A DNA stretch of 64,000 nt, from contig JAHEHL010000005.1 of NCBI GenBank assembly GCA_024644595.1, positions 62,001 to 126,000 of the forward strand, in the 5' to 3' direction. The notes beneath the pieces are model-generated. The model was not told the origin of the DNA, ran no database searches, and was given only the letters and a program-made list of their open reading frames with translations. This document shows positions 51,930 through 61,646 of this stretch, piece after piece. A program made the translations under genes and the position numbers. How positions within the stretch are numbered: the stretch's first letter is position 1; each line of letters opens with the position of its first letter. This stretch comes from Porticoccaceae bacterium (GTDB taxonomy: Bacteria > Pseudomonadota > Gammaproteobacteria > Pseudomonadales > Porticoccaceae).

Positions 51930-53567
51930 CTAGCGCAGCAGCAGTAATAACAGCCCAGCTGAAACTAATAGCAGGCTGCTGGCCGGCATCTGAGTGATGC
52001 TCCCCAGCCATTCGGAATAGGCCAAGCCAATACCCGAGCCAATCGCCGCCGCTCCCAGCCAATGCCATTTCTTTCTCTGCAGTCTGCTTGGCTTGCCCTC
52101 ATCTGGCGTCGGCGAAGCCGGCACCGCGGCACTACTGGCCTTAGTCGGAGAGTTGCCCTGAGCATTTTGCAGTGCGCTGTAGATCAGTGGTGGAATTTCA
52201 GGCAGTTGCTCCAGCCAATCGGGTACCAAGCGCTTAAACTGTCTAAACAGGCTTTTAGGCGAGTAACGCTCTTTTAACCATCTGTCGAGGAATGGCTTGG
52301 CGGTGGTCCAGAGATCCAGCTGAGGGTAGAGCTGACGCCCCAAACCTTCGATATTGAGCAGGGTCTTTTGCAGCAGCACCAGTGATGGCTGCACTTCCAT
52401 ATCAAAGCGCCGCGCGGTGCTGAACAGATTGATCAGCATATGTCCGAGAGAAATTTCATTCAGCGGGCGCTGAAAGATCGGCTCACAGACTGAGCGTATG
52501 GCGGTGGTAAACTCGTTGATTGGCGTAGTCTCAGGCACCCAGCCTGACCGAATATGCAGTTCGGCGACCAAACGATAATCGCGCTTGAAAATCGCTAGCA
52601 AATTACGCGCCATATAATACTGATCCTCTTTACTCAATGAGCCCATAATCGCGCAGTCAATGCCGATATAGGAGGGCTTCAGCGGATTGCTGGTGTCGAC
52701 AAAAATATTGCCCGGGTGCATATCGGCATGAAAGAAGTTGTGCTCAAACACCTGGGTAAAGAAGATTTCCACACCGCGCTCGGCGAGGATCTTAAAGTCG
52801 ACCCCGGCCGCTTTGAGATCCTCTACATTGGTCACTGGGATGCCGTAAATACGCTCCATCACCAGCACTTGCTGGTTTGAGTAATCCCAGTTGATTTTCG
52901 GGATATAGAGCAGTGGTGAACCTTCAAAGTTGTGTCGCAACAGTGAGGCATTGGCGCCTTCAGTTTGCAGGTTGAGCTCGTCGTAAATCACCGTTTCATA
53001 GTCGGCAACTACTTCTAACGGCCGTAAACGCCGGCCGTCCCGGCTGTATTTTTCCACCAGCCTGGCAAGGCTATACATCAGCGCAATATCCTTGCTTATC
53101 ACTTTCGCGATATTGGGTCGCACCGCTTTTACTACTACATCACTGCCGTCTTTGAGGATTGCTGCGTGTACCTGGGCTACCGAAGCAGAGGCCAGCGGCT
53201 CAGCGTCAAAGCTTTGAAAAATTTCATCGACATTGCCATCCAGCGCCTCTTCAACAATGGTGCGGAAGCGGGCAGAGCTAAACGGTGCAACGTTGTCTTG
53301 CAGCTGCGCCAGCTCATCACAGATATCGGCCGGAACCAGGTCCGGGCGAGTCGAGAGCAGTTGACCAAACTTGACAAAGATCGGGCCCAGGCTCTCGAGC
53401 GCTCTGCGCAGGCGCTCACCGCGGCTGGCAGTGGGTCTTCCCCAGAGTACGGCAGGGGATAACAGTAGGCGCAGTATCATTGGGGCCTGACTTTTGTCTA
53501 TTAACTGGTCGAGCCGATAGCGGTAGACCATGCGAATAATTTTTAGCAGGCGGCGCAGGCGAGTCAC
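51930..53567 (-). CDS. ubiB: Ubiquinone biosynthesis regulatory kinase-like protein UbiB
   Basis: UbiB is an atypical kinase-like ATPase needed for ubiquinone synthesis. The KxGQ-type motif is [13 protein letters not shown], followed by [18 protein letters not shown] and GIDCAI. Two C-terminal hydrophobic segments anchor it in the membrane. At 545 residues it matches E. coli UbiB (546). The start is GTG 53567, overlapping the ubiJ stop. The order ubiE-ubiJ-ubiB is the standard operon. Confidence 0.96.
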   Translation of the reverse strand: MTRLRRLLKIIRMVYRYRLDQLIDKSQAPMILRLLLSPAVLWGRPTASRGERLRRALESLGPIFVKFGQLLSTRPDLVPADICDELAQLQDNVAPFSSARFRTIVEEALDGNVDEIFQSFDAEPLASASVAQVHAAILKDGSDVVVKAVRPNIAKVISKDIALMYSLARLVEKYSRDGRRLRPLEVVADYETVIYDELNLQTEGANASLLRHNFEGSPLLYIPKINWDYSNQQVLVMERIYGIPVTNVEDLKAAGVDFKILAERGVEIFFTQVFEHNFFHADMHPGNIFVDTSNPLKPSYIGIDCAIMGSLSKEDQYYMARNLLAIFKRDYRLVAELHIRSGWVPETTPINEFTTAIRSVCEPIFQRPLNEISLGHMLINLFSTARRFDMEVQPSLVLLQKTLLNIEGLGRQLYPQLDLWTTAKPFLDRWLKERYSPKSLFRQFKRLVPDWLEQLPEIPPLIYSALQNAQGNSPTKASSAAVPASPTPDEGKPSRLQRKKWHWLGAAAIGSGIGLAYSEWLGSITQMPASSLLLVSAGLLLLLLR

Positions 53568-54226
53568 AGTTTCGATTCCGGTGAAGGGCTTTGGTTGGCC
53601 AATAATAGGGCGAGCTGATGACGCAGTTTGCCTACTCGCGCAGCGCTGCGTTCAACGCTGGAGGAGAGTTGGCGAACCCCCTGCGCAAAGTGATCAAATT
53701 CTGTAGCCGTGGGTGTCAGGCGCAATTCTTCTTGAGCAATCTCGACCGCTGCGGTTTTGCTTCGTCGGCCTATATCGCTGGCCATGGCCGCAGATTTACG
53801 CACTGATTCAGCCATTAAGTGGGCCGGGATATCGCCAACAAAAGCGCCTAAAGCTGCTTCCCAATCGACATTAAGAGTACTCATTAAGATATTGATTTTG
53901 CTGAGTAATAAAAGATCACCTTTGACGTTTACACCGCTGTCGGCAAAAGAGAATTGGGCGTCTTTTCTGGCGGCCATCGCGAGCATCGAGACCAGCGACC
54001 CGGAGACGGTAACATCAGCATCATCCTGCCAATTACTGTGCAGCATAATGCCGTTGTCTGTGGTTTCAAGGGCAATACGTAGGACCGGCAGAGTGCTGTC
54101 AATTAGCACCAATTTTCCGTTCAGCTCGGCGATGTCGCGCAGAGTTGCAGGATCATATTGCAGGGCGCGATTGATCAATTTTTCCACGGCCTCAAGGGCG
54201 CCGGATTGGAGCGTGGCAAACAGCAC
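53564..54226 (-). CDS. ubiJ: Ubiquinone biosynthesis accessory factor UbiJ
   Basis: UbiJ is an SCP2-domain protein that binds lipid and, with UbiK, helps the ubiquinone synthesis complex. The SCP2-like domain covers about residues 15-115, with a helical C-terminal part. The GTG start at 54226 overlaps the ubiE stop by one base, and the 3' end overlaps ubiB. Length is 220 residues, close to orthologues. Identification rests partly on its place between ubiE and ubiB. Confidence 0.9.
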   Translation of the reverse strand: MLFATLQSGALEAVEKLINRALQYDPATLRDIAELNGKLVLIDSTLPVLRIALETTDNGIMLHSNWQDDADVTVSGSLVSMLAMAARKDAQFSFADSGVNVKGDLLLLSKINILMSTLNVDWEAALGAFVGDIPAHLMAESVRKSAAMASDIGRRSKTAAVEIAQEELRLTPTATEFDHFAQGVRQLSSSVERSAARVGKLRHQLALLLANQSPSPESKL

Positions 54227-54972
54227 TACGCCTTAACTCCGCGGTGCAGGGCGACAATACCGCCGGTCATATTGTGGTAATCACAGTTGCTAAAGCCGGC
54301 GTCTTCGACCATGCCGAGTAATGTTTCCTGGTCGGGGTGCATGCGGATGGACTCAGCCAGATATTGGTAGCTGTCGCTGTCACGGGCAAACAGCTTGCCC
54401 AGCTTTGGCAGCACGTTAAAAGAGTAGCCATCATAGATCTTCGATAGCACTGTGCTGGGTGGCTTGGAAAACTCCAGCACCAGCAACTTGCCGCCGGGCT
54501 TAAGCACGCGATACATAGAGCGCAGCGCCATCTCTTTATCGGTAACATTGCGCAGACCAAAGGCAATGGTAATCACATCGAAGGTGTTGTCGGGGAAGGG
54601 CAGATACTGCGCATTGGCCTGGGCAAACTCGATATTGTTGACCACGCCGCGGTCGAGCAGCCGGTCGCGGCCCACTTTGAGCATCGAATCATTGATATCG
54701 GCCAGCACCACTAATCCGTCATTGCCGACAATGCGCGAAAACTTTGCCGCCAGATCACCCGTTCCACCGGCGATATCCAACACTTTGTGGCCGCGGCGAA
54801 CGCCCGACATCTCAATGGTTGCGCGCTTCCACAGACGGTGAATACCGGCGGACATCAAATCGTTCATCAGATCATAGCTGGACGCGACCGAGTGAAATAC
54901 CTCGGCGACTTTGCCGGCTTTTTCTTCGCGGTTAACGGTTTGATAACCGAAATGGGTGGTTTTATCAGACAT
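54226..54972 (-). CDS. ubiE: Bifunctional demethylmenaquinone/2-methoxy-6-polyprenyl-1,4-benzoquinol methylase UbiE
   Basis: UbiE is the SAM-dependent C-methyltransferase of ubiquinone (and, where present, menaquinone) synthesis. The SAM-binding motif is [12 protein letters not shown], followed by LADINDSML, the family signature [21 protein letters not shown] and an end HRGVKA. Length is 248 residues. It starts the ubiE-ubiJ-ubiB operon. Confidence 0.97.
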   Translation of the reverse strand: MSDKTTHFGYQTVNREEKAGKVAEVFHSVASSYDLMNDLMSAGIHRLWKRATIEMSGVRRGHKVLDIAGGTGDLAAKFSRIVGNDGLVVLADINDSMLKVGRDRLLDRGVVNNIEFAQANAQYLPFPDNTFDVITIAFGLRNVTDKEMALRSMYRVLKPGGKLLVLEFSKPPSTVLSKIYDGYSFNVLPKLGKLFARDSDSYQYLAESIRMHPDQETLLGMVEDAGFSNCDYHNMTGGIVALHRGVKA

Positions 54973-55098
54973 GATTGCCGCTATCGTTGTGGATTGGGGT
55001 CGCTATTGTAGCGGGAGTTCAGCCATTTAGGTATGGCTATCAGGCGGGTGTGGGGAAAATCTCAGAGTCCTTAGTCGAGCGACTGACAGAGGAGTCCT

Positions 55099-55494
55099 TT
55101 AAACCAGTTTGACCACCTGTGTATCCGGATCTCTGCTCTGACCCGCCTGACGCAAGGTCTCCAGATAAGCAGCCCATTTGTTATCGTAATCGGCACCCAG
55201 TTCATAGAGGTAATCCCAGGTAAAGATACCCGAGTCATGGCCATCACTAAAGGTAATCTGGATGGCGTAATTTCCCGACTTGGCAATCGACCTGATCGTG
55301 ACTTGGCGCTTGCCAAACTGCAGCACCTCCTGCCCGGGACCATGGCCGCGTACCTCCGCGCTGGGCGAGAGCACCCTTAGATATTCCGCTGCTAACTGAT
55401 AGCGCAGATCGCCCTGATAGTGGATGCTGAGGCAGTCTTTCGCTTCATTGACGGCAATACGCTTAGGAACGAGGCTATCGAGATTGTCTGCCAT
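55099..55494 (-). CDS. DUF971 / gamma-butyrobetaine hydroxylase-like N-terminal domain protein
   Basis: The 131-residue protein matches the small DUF971 family. This domain also forms the N-terminus of gamma-butyrobetaine hydroxylases and is linked to iron-sulfur handling. Conserved parts are YLRVLSPSAEVRGHG, the Trp/Tyr segment SGIFTWDYLYELG and the Asp/His stretch FSDGHDSGI. It lies 1 bp from the hslU stop, as in many gammaproteobacteria. The function is uncertain. Confidence 0.85.
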   Translation of the reverse strand: MADNLDSLVPKRIAVNEAKDCLSIHYQGDLRYQLAAEYLRVLSPSAEVRGHGPGQEVLQFGKRQVTIRSIAKSGNYAIQITFSDGHDSGIFTWDYLYELGADYDNKWAAYLETLRQAGQSRDPDTQVVKLV

Positions 55495-55495
55495 A

Positions 55496-56824
55496 TCAGA
55501 GAATAAACCGGGTCAGGTCTTCATTTGCAGCCAGCTCACCGAGCTGCTTGTCGACAAAGGCCTTGTCGATCGCGATCGATTCACCTCTGGCACCCAGATC
55601 GGCAGCGTCGTAGGAGATCTCTTCCAGCAGTCGCTCCATAATGGTGTGCAGGCGTCGCGCACCAATATTCTCGGTGCCTTCATTGACCTCAAAGGCGATC
55701 TCGGCAATCCGCCGCACGCCATCTTCGGTAAAGCTGATATCGACACCTTCGGTTGCCATCAGTTCGTGATATTGACGGGTTAGCGAGGCTTTGGGCTCGG
55801 TCAGAATGCGTTCGAAATCATTGATCTTGAGTGAGTTTAGCTCGACCCGAATAGGCAGGCGGCCCTGCAGCTCAGGAATCAGATCCGATGGCTTGGCCAG
55901 ATGAAAAGCTCCCGACGCAATAAACAGAATATGGTCGGTTTTGATCATGCCGTATTTGGTGCTGACTGTGCTGCCCTCGATTAACGGCAGCAGATCGCGC
56001 TGCACACCTTCACGTGAGACATCGGCGCCACTGGCTTCACCGCGGCGACAAACCTTGTCGATCTCATCGAGAAAGACAATGCCATTTTGTTCGGCAGCAG
56101 TAACCGCTGTGGTCTTGATCTCTTCTTCATTGATCAGTTTGGCAGCTTCTTCTTCTTTGAGGTGCTTGAGGGCCTCGGCAACCGTCAGTTTGCGGGTCGC
56201 GGTTTTACCTTTGCCCATGCTGCTAAACATATTCTGCAGCTGCGAGGTCATCTCCTCCATTCCCGGAGGCGCCATAATTTCGACGCCGGCGGGCATCTGA
56301 CTGACCTCGATCTCGATCTCTTTGTCATTCAGCGCGCCTTCACGGAGCTTTTTACGAAAAATCTGTCGAGTTGAGGAGGCCTGTTCAGTTTGACTGTCAA
56401 CGCTGCGTGCCGGTGGCAGCAGCACATCGAGGATGCGCTCTTCAGCGGAGTCCATGGCCCGTTGCTCGACCTTGTTGATGGCCTGTTCGCGAACTTGCTT
56501 GACTGAAGTTTCAACGAGATCGCGAATAATCGATTCAACATCTTTGCCGACATAGCCAACTTCGGTAAATTTAGTTGCCTCAACCTTTACAAAGGGTGCG
56601 TTGGCCAATCGCGCCAGGCGTCGGGCGATTTCAGTTTTACCAACACCGGTGGGGCCGATCATTAAAATATTTTTTGGGGTTACTTCATTGCGCATCTCTT
56701 CGTCGAGTTGCCCACGACGCCAGCGGTTGCGCAAGGCAATGGCTACGGAACGCTTGGCATCGTCCTGACCAATAATATGTCGGTTGAGCTCGTGGACAAT
56801 TTCACGGGGGGTCATTTGAGACAT
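55496..56824 (-). CDS. hslU: ATP-dependent protease ATPase subunit HslU
   Basis: HslU is the AAA+ unfoldase that feeds substrates to the HslV peptidase. Walker A GPTGVGKT is at residues 57-64, Walker [11 protein letters not shown], then the arginine-bearing [11 protein letters not shown]. The end ...EDLTRFIL matches the C-terminal tail that docks HslV. The length of 442 residues is normal. It lies 35 bp after hslV. Confidence 0.97.
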   Translation of the reverse strand: MSQMTPREIVHELNRHIIGQDDAKRSVAIALRNRWRRGQLDEEMRNEVTPKNILMIGPTGVGKTEIARRLARLANAPFVKVEATKFTEVGYVGKDVESIIRDLVETSVKQVREQAINKVEQRAMDSAEERILDVLLPPARSVDSQTEQASSTRQIFRKKLREGALNDKEIEIEVSQMPAGVEIMAPPGMEEMTSQLQNMFSSMGKGKTATRKLTVAEALKHLKEEEAAKLINEEEIKTTAVTAAEQNGIVFLDEIDKVCRRGEASGADVSREGVQRDLLPLIEGSTVSTKYGMIKTDHILFIASGAFHLAKPSDLIPELQGRLPIRVELNSLKINDFERILTEPKASLTRQYHELMATEGVDISFTEDGVRRIAEIAFEVNEGTENIGARRLHTIMERLLEEISYDAADLGARGESIAIDKAFVDKQLGELAANEDLTRFIL

Positions 56825-56859
56825 GTTCTGTCCTAATTTAAAAGATAAAAAAAGCGGAT

Positions 56860-57405
56860 TTAGACGTCACTGTCGAGTTCTTCGATAGTGCGATTATGAT
56901 TGGTATAGATGCAGATATCGCCGGCGATCTTGAGGCCCTGTTCGACAATGTCCCGGGCACTCATCTCAGTGTTATCGAGTAGGGCGCGTGCGGCAGATTG
57001 GGCAAAAGGGCCACCGGAACCGATAGCGATCAGATCGTCTTCGGGCTGAATGACATCGCCATTACCCGTGATAATCAGCGAGGCTTCACTGTCGGCCACG
57101 GCCAGCAGCGCCTCAAGTTTGCGCAGGATACGGTCGGTGCGCCAGTCTTTGGCCAGTTCGACGGCCGCTCGGGTCAGATTGCCCTGATGTTGTTCAAGCT
57201 TGGCTTCAAAACGCTCAAACAGTGTGAAAGCATCCGCAGTGCCGCCGGCAAACCCAGCAATTACCTTGCCCTGATAGAGTCGTCGGACCTTGCGCGCATT
57301 GCCTTTCATAATCGTGTTGCCAAGGCTGACTTGGCCATCGCCACCGATTACTACTTTGCCATTGCGGCGCACTGAGAGAATTGTTGTTCCGCGGTACTGT
57401 TCCAC
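56860..57405 (-). CDS. hslV: ATP-dependent protease peptidase subunit HslV
   Basis: HslV is the proteasome-like threonine protease. The GTG at 57405, 8 nt after AAGGAG, gives MEQYRG followed by [10 protein letters not shown]. Thr7 would be the catalytic residue after removal of a six-residue leader. Enterobacterial HslV loses only Met. The body ([32 protein letters not shown]) is canonical. The frame reaches upstream to 57573, but that part is out of the family. The mature length of about 175 residues is normal. Confidence 0.95.
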   Translation of the reverse strand: MEQYRGTTILSVRRNGKVVIGGDGQVSLGNTIMKGNARKVRRLYQGKVIAGFAGGTADAFTLFERFEAKLEQHQGNLTRAAVELAKDWRTDRILRKLEALLAVADSEASLIITGNGDVIQPEDDLIAIGSGGPFAQSAARALLDNTEMSARDIVEQGLKIAGDICIYTNHNRTIEELDSDV

Positions 57406-57490
57406 GAGGCTGCTCCTTTTATTGTTACAGATAGAAGTGGGGGCAGCGCGCCGAATATCAATAGCTGACGACAAAAAAGCTTGTTGTGAA

Positions 57491-58918
57491 TTACATATGT
57501 TGATGCTCGCGCAGATCTTCAATGCAGGCGACGATGCTTGCGCGTAATGTCTCGACAATAAAGTCCACCTCACTGCGGGAGATAATCAGTGGCGGTGACA
57601 TCACATTGAGATTGACGATAGGTCGCACAATCAGACCGGCATCATCGGCGCGATTTGAAATCCATTTGCCAATATCCAGCTCTTCCGGAAAACGCTCCTT
57701 GGTGGTTTTGTCTTTAACAAATTCAACGCAGGCCATCAGCCCGATGCCGCGCACATCGCCGACAATTGGCAAGTCGAGCAAAGTTTTTAACTGCTGCTGG
57801 AAATAGGGGCCAATCTCACGCACATATTCGAGCAAATTTTCACGCTGCATAATTTCGATATTTTTGAGCGCCGCGGCACAGGCCACCGGGTGACCGGAGT
57901 AGGTGTAGCCATGGGCAAAACAGCGTCCGTGGCCAAGTTCGCTGATCACCTGGTGAATGCGATCGGAATAAATTGTCGCGCCGAGCGGCAGATAGCCGGA
58001 GGTGAGTCCTTTGGCTGAAGTGATAATGTCCGGCTGGAAGTCAAATACCTCTTTTGAGGCAAACCAGTGACCGAGACGGCCAAAGGCGGTAACCACTTCA
58101 TCGGAGACATACAGCACATCGTACTTCTGACAGATCTCCCAAGTGCCGCGATGATAGCCCGCGGGCGGAATAATCACCCCGCCAGCGCCAAATACCGGTT
58201 CGGCAAAAAATGCGGCAACCTTATCGACACCCACTTCGAGAATTTTGTTTTCCAGTTCTGCCAGCTTGTCGGCGAGAAACGCTGCCTCACTGATTCCCGA
58301 CTCGGCTCGGTAATAGTTGGGGCACGAGATATGGTGAATCGTGTCCTGAATATAATCGAATTCCGGTGGATGATCGCCGGGCTTGCCGCCGATCGACATC
58401 GATGCATAGGTGGAGCCATGGTAGGCATTGACTCTGGAAATGATATGCTTTTTGGCGTGTTTGCCACGGCAGTTTTGATAGAAGTGAATTAAGCGATAAG
58501 CGCTATCGATCGCGGTTGAGCCGCCGCAGGAAAAGGCGACATGATTGAGATCGCCGGGTGCCAGCTCGGCTAATTTGGCAGCCAGGGTTGCAGCGGGGAC
58601 ATTGGTCATGTCGACAAACGGGCTGGCGTAGGCCATCTGTCGCACCTGGTCGGCAATGGCGTCGGCCATTTCCTCGCGGCCCAGGCCTATATTGGTGCAC
58701 CAGAGTCCACCCACGGCATCGAGATACTTTTTGCCGTTGCTATCATAAATAAACAACCCTTCAGCGGCGGCAATTGGCAGCGCACCGTCCTCGGTAAACG
58801 TGTCGAAGATCTGCCACGGGTGCAGAAAATGGGCTTTGTCTTGCTCGGTTATGGCATCGGTGTCGAATTGATCAAAGTCGATATTGGCGGCAGAGGAAAA
58901 AGTTTTGTTGGAAGACAT
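57491..58918 (-). CDS. Class III (omega-amino acid) aminotransferase
   Basis: This is a PLP-dependent transaminase of the omega-amino acid/GABA/putrescine type. The PLP-lysine is Lys303 in [10 protein letters not shown], the ring-nitrogen Asp is Asp273 in [10 protein letters not shown], and phosphate-binding GGSTA is at residues 132-136. Length is 475 residues. It would move an amino group from a terminal amine to pyruvate or 2-oxoglutarate. An inverted repeat of C and G runs lies 60 bp upstream of its start. The 85 bp between it and hslV are not informative. Confidence 0.9.
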   Translation of the reverse strand: MSSNKTFSSAANIDFDQFDTDAITEQDKAHFLHPWQIFDTFTEDGALPIAAAEGLFIYDSNGKKYLDAVGGLWCTNIGLGREEMADAIADQVRQMAYASPFVDMTNVPAATLAAKLAELAPGDLNHVAFSCGGSTAIDSAYRLIHFYQNCRGKHAKKHIISRVNAYHGSTYASMSIGGKPGDHPPEFDYIQDTIHHISCPNYYRAESGISEAAFLADKLAELENKILEVGVDKVAAFFAEPVFGAGGVIIPPAGYHRGTWEICQKYDVLYVSDEVVTAFGRLGHWFASKEVFDFQPDIITSAKGLTSGYLPLGATIYSDRIHQVISELGHGRCFAHGYTYSGHPVACAAALKNIEIMQRENLLEYVREIGPYFQQQLKTLLDLPIVGDVRGIGLMACVEFVKDKTTKERFPEELDIGKWISNRADDAGLIVRPIVNLNVMSPPLIISRSEVDFIVETLRASIVACIEDLREHQHM

Positions 58919-58979
58919 AGCTAACCGTAGGTAATTAGAATAAGCGGGCAGGTTAGAGGTCTACGGTCGTTAGGGCTTA

Positions 58980-58995
58980 TACCCCCGTGGGGGTA
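58980..58995. promoter_or_regulatory. Inverted repeat TACCCCC-GT-GGGGGTA upstream of the aminotransferase gene
   Basis: Perfect 7-bp arms flank a 2-bp centre, 61 bp before the minus-strand aminotransferase start. This is an operator-like position. No cognate regulator is identified. Confidence 0.5.
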
Positions 58996-59027
58996 ACTGC
59001 GGGTTTTGTTCTCGATTGAATTGGCGG

Positions 59028-59072
59028 GGATTAAAAAGTCCTGGATTAAAAGATCCTGGATTAAATCATCCT
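59028..59072. repeat. Three tandem 15-bp repeats (GGATTAAA...TCCT)
   Basis: Three units at 59028-59042, 59043-59057 and 59058-59072 share the ends GGATTAAA and TCCT. They differ at one to three internal positions. They lie in the gap between the aminotransferase and the GST-like gene, 17 bp from the latter's stop. Confidence 0.85.
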
Positions 59073-59088
59073 GATTCCACTGGGCAAA

Positions 59089-60084
59089 TTAAGCAAATGC
59101 ACCCAGCGCGCCAATTTTTTGCAGCAACTCATTGAGTTCCGGATGATTGCCCAGCGCGACATATTTTTCGCGCAGAGCCTGAAACGATTTGGCGTGATAT
59201 TTTTGCGGCTTTTGGGTCCAGGTGTGGCCGTTAAGTTGAACTGAAAACTCATCATCTCCATGACTAATTGCCGCGGCATTGGCCTGTGTCCAGGGCATAA
59301 ATAAATCGCCGATCTGGGTTTTTAAGAATGGTTTAAGGCTTGGCTTAAGGGTTTCCCAGTGTTCGAAATCGCCCTCAATACGAGGCCATAACATGCGCTG
59401 GATCCAGGCCAGCAAGTGCGGATATTTTGCCTCGATCATGGCGCAATAAGTCGGGTCGGTCCAGATATTGTAGACCTGCCCCCAGAGCCCGAAGTCACCA
59501 AACGAGGGGCGGCCCCCGAGCAAGTAGGCGCGCGTGGAAAGATGCAGGTCAAGCTGTTCTGCCGCAAGCTGGAAAGAGGCTTCTATCTGCGGCGCGGTCT
59601 GCTCGTTAGAACCGACAAACCAGACCCGGCTTACCATACGCTGGCGTATCTGCTCGGTCAGTGCGTCGAGCTGCTCACTGTCTGCCTCGGGTTGGCTCAG
59701 ATAAGCAATTCTTCGTGCCGAGTTAAGCTGGTCGATATCGCGGGCCCAGCGAATATGAAACATCCATTTGTTGCCCCACTCGTCACCAAATTCCTCAATC
59801 ATGCTCGAGACAAAATTAACCAACGGATCTTCATGGTAAATGCTGCTGTCCGGAAACTGTTGCTCAAGCTGCTCAATAATTGGTGTCGAGTCCTGCAGGC
59901 TTTGTTCGTCAGGGCTGACCACCAGCGGGATAATAGGCAGCTTGGCATATTTGGTGAACTCATCCATTACCGCAGCGCTGCGAATAATCCACTCATGGGG
60001 TATCTGCTTAAAGCGAAAGTAGGAACGCACTTTCACTGAGTAGGGTGAAAGTTCGGCGCCAAAGATTCGAAAGTGATCAACCAT
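59089..60084 (-). CDS. Glutathione S-transferase-like protein (paralogue 2)
   Basis: The 331-residue protein is a paralogue of the one at 33725. It has an N-terminal thioredoxin-like domain (FRIFGAELSPYSVKVRSYFRF) and DSTPIIEQLEQQF at the glutathione-site position, then a helical domain with LGGRPSFGDFGLWGQVYN near residue 190. Both contain an EFGDEW/DFADEW and KWMFHIRW/KYMFHYRW stretch, which marks this longer GST-like branch. It lies 27 bp after a crotonase gene on the same strand. The substrate is unknown. Confidence 0.8.
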   Translation of the reverse strand: MVDHFRIFGAELSPYSVKVRSYFRFKQIPHEWIIRSAAVMDEFTKYAKLPIIPLVVSPDEQSLQDSTPIIEQLEQQFPDSSIYHEDPLVNFVSSMIEEFGDEWGNKWMFHIRWARDIDQLNSARRIAYLSQPEADSEQLDALTEQIRQRMVSRVWFVGSNEQTAPQIEASFQLAAEQLDLHLSTRAYLLGGRPSFGDFGLWGQVYNIWTDPTYCAMIEAKYPHLLAWIQRMLWPRIEGDFEHWETLKPSLKPFLKTQIGDLFMPWTQANAAAISHGDDEFSVQLNGHTWTQKPQKYHAKSFQALREKYVALGNHPELNELLQKIGALGAFA

Positions 60085-60111
60085 GTTGGACTCTCCGCAG
60101 TGAGCTATGTA

Positions 60112-60792
60112 TCAGTTAAGGCTTGCCTGAATAATATCGGCATGACTTTGACGCAGCATCATTTTGTTATAGGCGTAGGTGTTGCCCGGTAATGCAGCCA
60201 GCGCTGCGGCCTGTTCGATTGCTGTTGTCAGCACCTGATCGGCCTCGACTAATTGATCAAAGAAGCCGGCGGTCATGGCGGTCTGGGGATCAAACATATG
60301 TGCCTGAATAACGCAGAGGCTCTGATAGACCGGCGACATCCGTGATTTCACCAGCTCAATACCAAAGGCAGGCATAATCATATCAATGGCCGTTTCGTTG
60401 AGGCTGATTTTGAACTCACCCTGGGTACCAATACGGGTATCGGACGCCAGCAACATCATTGCTCCGGCTGCAATCGCGTGACCGGTACAGGCTGCAACCA
60501 CTGGCTGGGGGTGGCTGAACAGTCGCAGCAAAAAGGTTGCGCCTTTATGCACCAGCGGTGGCATCTCAAGGCTGCCTGGTCCGAGCGCTTCGGTTTCCGG
60601 GGCAACTTCTTTGAGGTTAAAGCCGGCAGACAACAGACCTGGACGACCAGCAATAACAACTGCGCGAGCATCCGTCAGGGCCCTGTCGAGGTGTTGATTG
60701 AGCAGGTCCAGTGTGGCATGGGAGAGTGAGTTGACCTTGCCATCATCCCAGTTTAAAACCGCTACATCGCCTTGCTGTGAATATTCAATCAT
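60112..60792 (-). CDS. Enoyl-CoA hydratase/isomerase family protein
   Basis: This crotonase-fold protein of 226 residues has oxyanion-hole segments SAGFNLKEV (near 55-63) and GHAIAAGAMM (near 104-113). The Glu position reads SLNETAIDM. It resembles delta3-enoyl-CoA isomerases or unclassified crotonases. The exact reaction is not certain. It is probably co-transcribed with the GST-like gene that follows. Confidence 0.82.
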   Translation of the reverse strand: MIEYSQQGDVAVLNWDDGKVNSLSHATLDLLNQHLDRALTDARAVVIAGRPGLLSAGFNLKEVAPETEALGPGSLEMPPLVHKGATFLLRLFSHPQPVVAACTGHAIAAGAMMLLASDTRIGTQGEFKISLNETAIDMIMPAFGIELVKSRMSPVYQSLCVIQAHMFDPQTAMTAGFFDQLVEADQVLTTAIEQAAALAALPGNTYAYNKMMLRQSHADIIQASLN

Positions 60793-60895
60793 CGTTTTGC
60801 TCTCTTAAATTTATTGTTTGATGTTGGCATCCTAATGCAGTGACCGTTTTGATCACAGGTCTATAATCGACCCGCCAGCCACTCAAATGAATACT

Positions 60896-61462
60896 TTAAC
60901 TCGTTTGCAAAGGTTCAGGCAGATAGCCATTGCGGCGTACCGATTGTTCCACCTGCCCGGGTAAAAAGTTAACTGATGGCAGGCAGCGCAGTCCGGCCTG
61001 TTTGAGTCCTCGTGAGGTCCAGTTGTTACAGGTGTTGGTGGCGATATAAATGCCGCGCGAGCGATAAAACGCTTCACCACAGGGTTTGTTGCGCACCTTG
61101 ATCAATTGCTGCTGGCGATTGACGAGAAAATAGCGGGCAATAAAAGCGGCCACGGCGTCGATCACAGCGGGGCTGTCGCCGAGGTTGTAGATGCGTCTGG
61201 CGGCACTGGCTTGAGTAACGATATCGTCCAACCCCTTAACTGCAATAACGGCATGAGTGGGTAACAACAGGGCGCGTAATCCGAGTAACAGAGATTGATC
61301 GGGGGCGCCGTAATAGCGATAGTCACCCCAGCCAATCTGGGCCCAGGCCTTTGCGGCCAACGGTTCACCAAGTTCTGGCAATAAGCGTAAAACACTGGCG
61401 CTGGGCAGTACCAAATGGGTGTGGATCCCTTCGCGGGAAAAATACAGTTGTGATTGCGCCAT
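60896..61462 (-). CDS. DUF2459 (TIGR02117)-like protein without the usual leader
   Basis: The 188-residue protein carries the features of DUF2459: a HTHLVLP segment near residue 15, WGDYRYYG near 45-52 and the CNNWTSRGLKQAG motif near 145-157. Family members normally have an N-terminal membrane or signal segment before the first His motif. Here the first Met is only 14 residues ahead of it, with no in-frame leader, so the gene may be shortened or may be a cytoplasmic variant. The function is unknown. It is divergent from gabD. Confidence 0.68.
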   Translation of the reverse strand: MAQSQLYFSREGIHTHLVLPSASVLRLLPELGEPLAAKAWAQIGWGDYRYYGAPDQSLLLGLRALLLPTHAVIAVKGLDDIVTQASAARRIYNLGDSPAVIDAVAAFIARYFLVNRQQQLIKVRNKPCGEAFYRSRGIYIATNTCNNWTSRGLKQAGLRCLPSVNFLPGQVEQSVRRNGYLPEPLQTS

Positions 61463-61646
61463 TTTCAGTTTTTTTGTTGCACAGCTCGAAGCTCAGGTTA
61501 GCGCTTTTAATATTGGTCTTGCAATCACTCTTTTCAGCGCAAAATTTTGCGACTCCCGTTACCATTTTGGGGTATTGTTGGCTTTTTCGCGCTGGCCCAT
61601 TATTAGCCGCTTCGAACTTATCTAATCAAGAAAAACAGGGAATACA

